Assembly: GCA_913773825.1 (NCBI GenBank)
Contig: CAJYHH010000560.1
Location: 1 to 5,705, forward strand
Length of the DNA: 5,705 bases
Source: Candidatus Sericytochromatia bacterium
Lineage (GTDB): Bacteria > Cyanobacteriota > Sericytochromatia > UBA7694
Direction of reading: 5' to 3'
Both the position numbers and the translations under genes were made by a program. Shown piece after piece: positions 1 through 4,412 of the stretch. The number at the start of each line of letters is the position of its first letter. Position 1 is the stretch's first letter. The notes beneath the pieces were generated by a model. The model was not told the DNA's origin. It searched no databases and was given only the letters and a program-made list of their open reading frames with translations.

Positions 1-705
1 GAACTTACAGGCCAGCAGGGTTATGCCGCCATGAACGATAAGGAGCTGACCCTAAGCCTGATGCGGGGTGAAAACAGCCAGGGCAAGTCGCGCTATACAG
101 GCATTTTGCGCGGTGCCAACGAAATTACCGCCAGCGGCATTCTTGAAGACGCCAAGCTGTTAGACTCTCGTAAGATCACGCCACCGGCTTCTGAATATGA
201 CCGCAGCCCGGCTGATGACGCAGTCTTAGTGCTTAAAGATTTTGCCAAAATGAATCCCCAACAAATCGCCGCTTTAAAAGAGCAGGCCTATAAACATCCT
301 GAAGTGGCTTCAGAACTCGAAGGAGCCCTTGCAAAAAAACACTACGGTTCACCACGCCATCAAGCTTTTGGCGCCCTGGTCGAAAAACTGACCGGCGGGA
401 TTCTCAGCGCCGAAGAAGCGATGTCAATGTGTCCCTGTGGGGGTATTCCAGGTGATGGAGCCAAAGAAATTCCTTTAATCAGCACCCTGGACCCGATTGC
501 TCGTCACGCCATGCGTCACGACGCCACGGGCTTTTTGTCCACACGTTTTGACGTTGGCCCCGGCTATGGCTCTAAAACGACGGTCTTTGGCCGCGAAAAA
601 AATGACCCCTTAGCAGGCCAGATTTTAGGCGTTGCCCGCGAAATCTTTAACCCCAGCGAACTACCAGACGGCAGTTACGCTGCCCGCCCAGAGCGCTTTG
701 CGTAG
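1..705 (+). CDS. 3' part of an unrecognised protein gene (5' end outside the window)
   Basis: The frame is open from the first base of the window to a TAG at 703-705 (234 codons visible), so the gene probably begins upstream. An ATG at 31 could be the start, but it has only a weak AGGG about 10 bases upstream. I do not recognise the family. The visible part has an alpha-helical, charged middle (codons for roughly residues 75-115 counted from the ATG at 31). A more conserved-looking C-terminal block follows, with a CPCGG motif (residues 134-138), an Ala/Arg/His-rich helix ending in RHD (162-164), a glycine-rich VGPGYGS segment (175-181) and DPLAGQILGVAREI (192-205). There is no signal peptide or membrane segment in the visible part. 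The His-Asp pair recalls prokaryotic phospholipase A2 catalytic helices, but spacing and cysteines do not match well, so no function is assigned. It converges with slyX across a bidirectional terminator. Confidence 0.75.
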   Translation, partial: ELTGQQGYAAMNDKELTLSLMRGENSQGKSRYTGILRGANEITASGILEDAKLLDSRKITPPASEYDRSPADDAVLVLKDFAKMNPQQIAALKEQAYKHPEVASELEGALAKKHYGSPRHQAFGALVEKLTGGILSAEEAMSMCPCGGIPGDGAKEIPLISTLDPIARHAMRHDATGFLSTRFDVGPGYGSKTTVFGREKNDPLAGQILGVAREIFNPSELPDGSYAARPERFA

Positions 706-765
706 CCGGAAGTGCCATCAGAGCCGGCGTTATAGGTTTTGATTTGTGAGTTATGGGTTCAAGAC

Positions 766-790
766 AAAAGGCCAGAGCCCTGAGCCTTTT
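766..790. terminator. Bidirectional Rho-independent terminator between gene 1 and slyX
   Basis: AAAAGGC (766-772) pairs with GCCTTTT (784-790). Inside, CAG/CTG adds three more pairs after one bulged A, and the loop is AGCC. The hairpin is flanked by an A-run on one side and a T-run on the other, so it can end transcripts from both strands. It lies 60 bases after the stop of the left plus-strand gene and 46 bases after the slyX stop, as expected between convergent genes. Confidence 0.6.
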
Positions 791-820
791 CTATTGCCTT
801 TAAAACCCACCACCCACGAC

Positions 821-837
821 GGCCAGCGAAGCTGGCC
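821..837 (-). terminator. Strong hairpin at the slyX stop codon
   Basis: GGCCAGC (821-827) and GCTGGCC (831-837) form a perfect 7-bp stem with a 3-base loop, touching the slyX stop codon. On the minus strand it is followed by a G/T-rich tract and TTTT only about 15 bases later, so it is a poor canonical terminator. It may act with the 766-790 hairpin or protect the mRNA 3' end. Confidence 0.35.
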
Positions 838-1055
838 TAATAATGTGGGGGTCTTTCGTTTGGGATTTCCTGGCTACTGGCGCGGGTGTCGAGCATATTG
901 CGAAAGCGCTCAAGCAGGGTTTCAAAGCGCACATCCAGCTGGTAAAGCTGTTTTTGGTGGGCTTGTACCAGTTCAGTCAGCTTAATCATGGCGTCATCTT
1001 GGTAAGCTACACGGGTTTCAATTTCAATCAGGCGTCGTTCGAGTTCGGGATCCAT
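837..1055 (-). CDS. slyX: SlyX family protein
   Basis: A 72-aa protein. The order of features matches SlyX: an N-terminal acidic/amphipathic segment (ELERRLIEIETRVAYQDDAMIKLTELVQAHQKQL), a heptad-like coiled coil across most of the length, and the characteristic C-terminal PPHY ending. Length is the usual one for the family (about 70-80 aa). SlyX is a small cytoplasmic coiled-coil protein of unknown molecular function, named from its position next to slyD in enterobacteria. No slyD or fkpA neighbour is visible here. The ATG at 1055 is preceded only by a weak AGAAAG-type ribosome site. The gene is divergent from the yfcG-like gene and convergent with the left-hand gene. Assignment rests on recognising the family pattern. 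Confidence 0.85.
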   Translation of the reverse strand: MDPELERRLIEIETRVAYQDDAMIKLTELVQAHQKQLYQLDVRFETLLERFRNMLDTRASSQEIPNERPPHY

Positions 1056-1084
1056 GGTTAAATATCTTTCTAAACTGATCTTAC

Positions 1085-1136
1085 TGCTGAATCTGATTTA
1101 TTCAATCTGACTAGCGCTCAGCGAGCAGATTCAGCA
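1085..1136. repeat. 11-bp perfect inverted repeat in the slyX/yfcG divergent region
   Basis: TGCTGAATCTG (1085-1095) is repeated in inverted form as CAGATTCAGCA (1126-1136), with 30 bases between. AATCTGA also occurs twice in direct orientation (1090-1096 and 1104-1110), and the loop holds smaller dyads around AGCGCT. It could be a regulator binding region for the two divergent genes or a hairpin in the slyX leader. The rest of 1056-1216 shows no gene, and I could not identify a convincing promoter. Confidence 0.5.
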
Positions 1137-1206
1137 TACCAGCCAGCCTGGCAAAAATGTTCTATCCTGAAGGGGTTCGATTGGACTCTATGCAGGATAT
1201 TTAACT

Positions 1207-1211
1207 GGAGG
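1207..1211 (+). promoter_or_regulatory. Ribosome binding site that fixes a TTG start
   Basis: GGAGG sits five bases before the TTG at 1217. This is the best Shine-Dalgarno match in the window and supports TTG as the start of the glutathione S-transferase, giving an N-terminus (MIHLYTAATPNGHK) collinear with E. coli YfcG. Confidence 0.8.
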
Positions 1212-1216
1212 CCTCA

Positions 1217-1876
1217 TTGATTCATCTTTATACTGCCGCCACGCCAAATGGCCATAAAGTCTCTATTGCCCTTGAAGAACTGGCTCTGCCCTATACGCTC
1301 CACAGCCTGGATTTAGGCGCTGGTGAACAAAAACAGCCTGAGTTTTTAAAGCTCAACCCCAATGGTCGGATTCCGGCGATTGTCGATGCAGATAACGATG
1401 ATTTTGCAGTTTTTGAATCCGGCGCGATTTTGATTTACCTGGCTGAAAAAACCGGTAAGTTATTGCCCCGTGATGTTAAAGGGCGCTCAGAAGTCATGCA
1501 GTGGCTGATGTTTCAAATGGGCGGTGTCGGACCCATGATGGGCCAGGCCAATGTTTTTTATCGCTATTTTCCAGAAAAAATCCCAGCAGCGATCCAGCGT
1601 TATCAAAATGAAGCCCGCCGTTTGTGCGAAGTGCTCAACACCCGCTTACAAGGCCGCGAATACCTCTGTCATGAACTGAGTATTGCAGACATCGCCACTT
1701 GGCCCTGGATCCGCACCCATGATTGGAGTGGCGTCTCACTAGAAGGTCTGGAACATCTCCAGGCCTGGGTTCAGCGTCTGGCTGAACGCCCGGCTTTTGC
1801 AAAGGGATTAGAGGTCCCGCCCCAAACCCGTGATGAAGATCGGGTCAAGTCGGCACAAAATATTGTGGTGAAGTAA
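1217..1876 (+). CDS. yfcG: Glutathione S-transferase, Nu class (YfcG/YghU-like)
   Basis: A 219-aa protein close in length and motif layout to E. coli YfcG (215 aa), a Nu-class GST with disulfide-bond reductase activity toward small disulfides. Seen in the sequence: the N-terminal thioredoxin-fold domain with TPNGHK (residues 9-14; Thr9 and Asn11 correspond to the YfcG active-site residues), IPAI with the conserved cis-proline (52-55) and FESGAI for glutathione binding (66-71). Then comes the all-helical domain with QWLMFQMGGVGPMMGQ and the SIADIATWPW motif. There is no signal peptide, so it is cytoplasmic. It starts at TTG behind GGAGG. It appears to be a single-gene unit, 81 bases before the next gene. 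Whether it is exactly orthologous to YfcG rather than YghU or another Nu-class member is inferred from motifs. Confidence 0.9.
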   Translation: MIHLYTAATPNGHKVSIALEELALPYTLHSLDLGAGEQKQPEFLKLNPNGRIPAIVDADNDDFAVFESGAILIYLAEKTGKLLPRDVKGRSEVMQWLMFQMGGVGPMMGQANVFYRYFPEKIPAAIQRYQNEARRLCEVLNTRLQGREYLCHELSIADIATWPWIRTHDWSGVSLEGLEHLQAWVQRLAERPAFAKGLEVPPQTRDEDRVKSAQNIVVK

Positions 1877-1920
1877 GGATGATTTAAAAGCTGACAGCTA
1901 GCGTTGAGGGCATCGCCACC

Positions 1921-1949
1921 TTGACGTCCTTAAAGCTAGACTGTTACAT
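1921..1949 (+). promoter_or_regulatory. Candidate promoter for the lipoprotein cluster, possibly giving a leaderless mRNA
   Basis: TTGACG (1921-1926) and TTACAT (1944-1949) are separated by 17 bases. The -10 match is only modest (3 of 6). A transcript from here would begin at about 1956-1958, that is at or next to the ATG at 1958, which has no Shine-Dalgarno sequence upstream. Confidence 0.35.
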
Positions 1950-1957
1950 TCCCCTTT

Positions 1958-2530
1958 ATGCATCTATCGCAAGCTCTGACTTTTTTCTCTCGACCTGGAC
2001 TGCTTTTAACGCTCTGTCTGTCTCTGACTGGCTGTGGCCAGGATACATCTTTGATCGCCGCAGTACCTGTTTTATTAGGCGGGGCAGCGGTTGCAGGCTT
2101 AGGTTATCTGGTGGGTGAACAAGCTGATATAGAACTTCCCTTGCGGGAAGGCACACCTTTAATTGTGCTCGGGCAAGTCAGGGCGCTTCACTTTCAGCTG
2201 CGTTTGCCCCAGGGCACCCCTCTGCGTCAGGAAGTCAAAATCAGCGCTCATCCACCTGGAATTGTTGAAGTGCTCGATCCGGTTTTTTATACGGATGAAA
2301 CAATTGCTGGCTTAAAGCCCGCTGTCGATCAAGAAGACAAACGGGTTGAGCGTTATCAAAATGTGCGAATCCCCCGCCTCAAAGGCATTGCTGTGGGCCA
2401 GACCCAGATTCGGATTGAAGCTTTAGGCACCGTGCGCGTGCAGAATGTTCAGGTTGTGGTACCTGATGTCAGCCAAACGGTTGGCCAGAATAACCAAAGC
2501 CCCAGTCCAGCACTGAGTGTCACACCATGA
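1958..2530 (+). CDS. Hypothetical lipoprotein (190 aa)
   Basis: The N-terminus is a lipoprotein signal peptide: a short polar stretch, a hydrophobic core (GLLLTLCLSL) and the lipobox LTGC, with lipidation expected at Cys26. A second hydrophobic Gly/Ala/Leu segment follows (about residues 34-52, IAAVPVLLGGAAVAGLGYLV), then a soluble part of about 130 residues. That part is rich in alternating hydrophobic and polar residues (for example TQIRIEALGTVRVQNVQVVVP, about 150-168), suggesting a beta-sandwich resembling Ig-like domains, and it ends in a Ser/Pro-rich tail. I do not recognise a family. There is no Shine-Dalgarno sequence before the ATG. The stop codon overlaps the start of the next small lipoprotein gene (ATGA), so the two are probably translationally coupled and may act together at the envelope. 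Confidence 0.8.
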   Translation: MHLSQALTFFSRPGLLLTLCLSLTGCGQDTSLIAAVPVLLGGAAVAGLGYLVGEQADIELPLREGTPLIVLGQVRALHFQLRLPQGTPLRQEVKISAHPPGIVEVLDPVFYTDETIAGLKPAVDQEDKRVERYQNVRIPRLKGIAVGQTQIRIEALGTVRVQNVQVVVPDVSQTVGQNNQSPSPALSVTP

Positions 2531-2661
2531 GGCTCAAATTAATCCTGCTGGGTTTGACGCTGGCTCTTCTAGGCTGCCGGAGTTCGATGACTGTGATTGA
2601 ATACGGTGAACCAACGCCGACCCCAATCCCCAGCATCACACCCAGCCCGACACCGCGCTAA
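2527..2661 (+). CDS. Small lipoprotein (44 aa)
   Basis: This small gene starts at the ATG overlapping the previous stop (ATGA at 2527-2530) and ends at TAA 2659-2661. The product has a basic start (MRLK), a hydrophobic core (LILLGLTLALL) and a lipobox LLGC with Cys17 as the expected lipidation site. The mature chain is only 28 residues, ending in a repeated Pro-Thr/Ser tail (PTPTPIPSITPSPTPR) that would form an extended, flexible strand. The start overlap, the correct lipobox and the coding continuity argue that it is real despite its size. Function is unknown; a structural or accessory partner of the preceding lipoprotein is an inference from coupling only. Confidence 0.7.
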   Translation: MRLKLILLGLTLALLGCRSSMTVIEYGEPTPTPIPSITPSPTPR

Positions 2662-2671
2662 TGTTACCCTG

Positions 2672-2887
2672 ATGCAGCGCCCTATTACGGGCTTTATACA
2701 GGATGAACAAGGGTATTGGATTGCCCAATTGAGCTGTGGTCATCACCAACATGTCAGGCATCGTCCGCCTTTAGTCGAACGTCTTTGGGTTCTGACTGAA
2801 TCAGGTCGCCACAGTCGGCTTGGGCAAGTTCTCAACTGTTTACACTGTGAGCCCATTCAAGGCCCTTTAAAGCACTCAGCTGATTGA
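2672..2887 (+). CDS. DUF3565 family protein (71 aa)
   Basis: A 71-aa cytoplasmic protein starting at MQRPITGF, which is the usual start of the family. The frame is open further upstream to an ATG at 2597, but that extension lies over the small lipoprotein gene and is not family-like. Visible motifs: MQRPITGFxQDEQGYWIAQL, then CGHHQHVRHRPP (residues 22-33), WVLTESGRxSRLG (39-51) and CLHC (56-59). The Cys/His pattern (CGH...H...H plus CxxC) suggests one bound zinc or other metal, an inference from the residues. The DUF3565 family has no established function. It lies 10 bases after the small lipoprotein stop with no good ribosome site, so translation may depend on coupling. Its 3' end overlaps the converging SnoaL-like gene. 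Confidence 0.85.
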   Translation: MQRPITGFIQDEQGYWIAQLSCGHHQHVRHRPPLVERLWVLTESGRHSRLGQVLNCLHCEPIQGPLKHSAD

Positions 2888-3484
2888 TTCTGGAAGACGC
2901 CCGTCAGGATGAGCTCGCATCCAGTCAGCCAGACGACGCTGAGCTTGACCAGAAATTAGCCCCTGAAAGCCGGCGCCAATCAGACAACCTGGCGCTCCTA
3001 AAGCCTGACAGGCCCAGACATTCATATCGAAGCTATCATGATGGCGATAAATCAGCCCGTCTTTAAACTCAAAGCGAGCCTGAATCACGTTATGAACAGG
3101 AAAACCTGTCAGGGGTGCGCCGTACCAGGCTTGCCAGCGGGCCTGACCCTGTTTGGCATCTGTCAGGACTTGATCATGACGCACCGTTAAATCATGGCTG
3201 CCAGCTTCAATCAGCATCGTCCACATCGCAGAAACAGCTGGCCCGCGTAAAGTACCAAAAACCGGATCCGAAAACTCCACTTCTGGATGATAAAGTTGGG
3301 CCATGGTATGGGCGTCATGGTTCGCAAACGCTGTATAAAAACGATTGATAACATCTTGGTTTTGGTATGCCACAACTAAGGGCTCAAGTCCAGTTTCAGC
3401 GGCAGCTGGTAAAGCCGTCAGACCCATCATCAGGCCGAGTGAAAGATTTAAAAGCGATTGAGTAAGCGGCTTGAGTTTGAACAT
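2876..3484 (-). CDS. Exported NTF2-like / SnoaL-fold protein
   Basis: A 202-aa protein. Residues 1-29 form a Sec signal peptide (KLK basic start, hydrophobic core LLNLSLGLMMGLTAL, cleavage after AAA). The mature part is a SnoaL_2/NTF2-like cone fold: VINRFYTAFANHDAHTMAQLYHPEVEFSDPVFGTLRG, a central WQAWYGAPLTG strand, then VIQARFEFKDGLIYRHHDSFDMNVWACQALG. The C-terminal helix region (ALGAPGCLIG...AQRRLADWM) is typical of this nuclear-transport-factor-2 subfamily. These folds serve as isomerases, cyclases or small-molecule binders, and no specific substrate can be read here. Members of this subgroup are usually cytoplasmic, so the leader peptide is unusual. The ATG at 3484 has AAAAGG about six bases upstream. 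It lies just downstream of the large RNA on the same strand and overlaps the DUF3565 gene tail to tail by 12 bases. Confidence 0.85.
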   Translation of the reverse strand: MFKLKPLTQSLLNLSLGLMMGLTALPAAAETGLEPLVVAYQNQDVINRFYTAFANHDAHTMAQLYHPEVEFSDPVFGTLRGPAVSAMWTMLIEAGSHDLTVRHDQVLTDAKQGQARWQAWYGAPLTGFPVHNVIQARFEFKDGLIYRHHDSFDMNVWACQALGAPGCLIGAGFQGLISGQAQRRLADWMRAHPDGRLPESIS

Positions 3485-3515
3485 AGTGGGCCTTTTGTAG
3501 TTGAGATAGTTCAGA

Positions 3516-3535
3516 AACCTGATAGTTTTCAGGTT
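3516..3535 (-). promoter_or_regulatory. Leader hairpin upstream of the SnoaL-like gene
   Basis: AACCTGA (3516-3522) and TCAGGTT (3529-3535) form a perfect 7-bp inverted repeat with a 6-base loop, 31 bases before the start codon. A TATAAC -10-like hexamer lies just upstream on the minus strand (3537-3542), but no good -35 is visible at the right spacing. The dyad could be a 5'-leader hairpin or an operator. Confidence 0.35.
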
Positions 3536-3558
3536 CGTTATATGGGCAAAAAAAGCCC

Positions 3559-3579
3559 AAAAACGGGGAACGAACCCCG
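3559..3579 (-). terminator. Rho-independent terminator of the large structured RNA
   Basis: On the minus strand CGGGG-TTCGTT-CCCCG (3579-3564) forms a 5-bp G/C stem followed at once by TTTTT (3563-3559). A further GGGC-T7-GCCC dyad (3558-3544) follows directly. It marks the 3' end of the RNA and comes only a few bases after the 3' strand of the terminal closing helix. Confidence 0.75.
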
Positions 3580-4328
3580 GTTTTGAAGCGAATTGGCACG
3601 TCCAACGGTCTCCTGAGGTTTTTACACATGCCAGCCGGGTTTACCCTTTTCAGGGGCCCTCACGCCTCCAGCGTTGCTGTTCTTTGCAGAACATCTCGCT
3701 CCTGGCGCCATTCCTGGCGGTGGCTATCCGGTTACCCGGATCCCTCTTCAGACTTTTTGCCGGTACTTCAGGGATTTCCCCTCTAGACGCTTATGCTGCT
3801 GACGCTTGTTTTCACTTGCGTTGCCGCCTTAGCCATCTTGCCGTTTTATACGACTTCAAGGCTTTGCTTTCGTCCAGAGTCCGTTGCCTTACTTTTCAGC
3901 TTGGCTCGAGCCCCTCTTGTCCTTGGCCCCTTCAGGGTTTTACCCGCCGACTGCATCGGACGCCGTTCACCAGCACCTGCCGCTCTTGCCCTTTTTCTCA
4001 TTGCTGAGTTGGACTTCAGCGGTTTATTCCGCAATCGTCGTGTGTTCGCTGAGCCCTTGCAGACTCTTTGAACCTTTACCCTCCTGGGTGTTACCGCCCT
4101 CCAGGGATTTCCCCCGGTTCTGAGCCTTCTGCTGTTTCCAGCAGGTTCCCTGTTCGATGTTTGAACACCCTTCAGGTTTTGCTCTCAGTTCCGGTCGGCT
4201 TTTTTACCTCTGATGGCTAAACATTGCTGTTTAAGCTTTAGAGAGTAACGCCGCCCCTCCTGGGCTTTCGGCCGGGAGTTTCACCCGGACCTTTTGTCAC
4301 GTTTCTTCGCTTCACCGAAGTTCGTATT
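3559..4328 (-). ncRNA. Large (~770 nt) highly structured noncoding RNA of unknown class
   Basis: No credible protein gene lies here, but the minus strand has the marks of an independently transcribed structured RNA: a promoter just upstream, a terminator at the end, and strong purine bias. The two ends pair over 9 bp (4306-4314 with 3584-3592). At least six perfect hairpins carry GNRA tetraloops (4218-4233 GCAA, 4129-4144 GAAA, 3997-4008 GCAA, 3726-3741 GUAA, 3706-3719 GGAA, 3678-3693 GCAA). Other helices: 4184-4194 with 4114-4124 (CCGG and CTGAG arms around a tandem AA/AA internal loop), 3626-3632 with 3595-3601, and 4270-4291 (7 bp with one bulged U). GGGGAAATCCCTG occurs twice. I see none of the signature motifs of RNase P, tmRNA, SRP RNA or 6S RNA, and no group II intron domain V. 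Size and GNRA richness recall GOLLD/ROOL-type giant RNAs, but I cannot show homology. The 5' end is estimated from the promoter. Confidence 0.85.
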
Positions 4329-4334
4329 AATCAT

Positions 4335-4361
4335 ATTATAAGAAAATCTTAACCGGGTCAA
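4335..4361 (-). promoter_or_regulatory. Sigma70-type promoter of the large RNA, with a dyad over the -35
   Basis: On the minus strand there is a perfect TATAAT (4340-4335) and TTGACC (4361-4356), spaced 15 bases. An alternative -10, TAATAT (4338-4333), gives the ideal 17. Transcription should begin near 4328. The -35 lies within CGGGT-ATTG-ACCCG (4367-4354), a perfect 5-bp dyad that could be an operator. It could also be a weak terminator hairpin for the upstream RDD-domain gene, whose stop is about 45 bases away. Confidence 0.65.
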
Positions 4362-4412
4362 TACCCGAATCAGATCTTTTTGTGATTCATTCGACATCCA
4401 TTCAGCTCAACA

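Noticed and set aside
746..1061. Two plus-strand frames opposite slyX (746-985 and 843-1061)
   Set aside because: Antisense to slyX, no ribosome sites, and no protein-like composition.
2597..2671. Longer 96-codon version of the DUF3565 gene
   Set aside because: The extra N-terminal 25 codons overlap the small lipoprotein gene and do not resemble the family, whose members begin at the MQRPITGF-type start at 2672.
3115..3348. Plus-strand frame of 77 codons opposite the SnoaL-like gene
   Set aside because: It is the antisense shadow of a clearly coding minus-strand gene.
3564..3601. T-arm-like GGTTCG hairpin suggesting tmRNA or a tRNA
   Set aside because: The loop is six bases, no acceptor stem, CCA or tag reading frame is present, and the hairpin is followed by a T-run as in a terminator.
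3846..4034. Minus-strand 62-codon frame with an Arg/Lys-rich product
   Set aside because: It lies inside the structured RNA with no Shine-Dalgarno sequence, and its composition merely reflects purine-rich RNA. A peptide encoded within the RNA cannot be fully excluded but has no support.
3583..4123. Several plus-strand open frames (for example 3684-4007, 3793-4071, 3884-4123) that could look like small Cys/Pro/Phe-rich proteins
   Set aside because: They overlap each other in different frames, have no ribosome sites and low-complexity compositions caused by the pyrimidine-rich strand. They are the antisense shadow of the structured RNA.
3559..4328. Group II or group I intron
   Set aside because: No GTGCG 5' start, no domain V with its conserved bulge, no maturase or homing endonuclease frame, and the element is intergenic with its own promoter and terminator.
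3559..4328. RNase P RNA
   Set aside because: The universally conserved GAGGAAAGTC and ACAGAA-type core segments are not found on the minus strand, and the length is about twice that of normal RNase P RNA.
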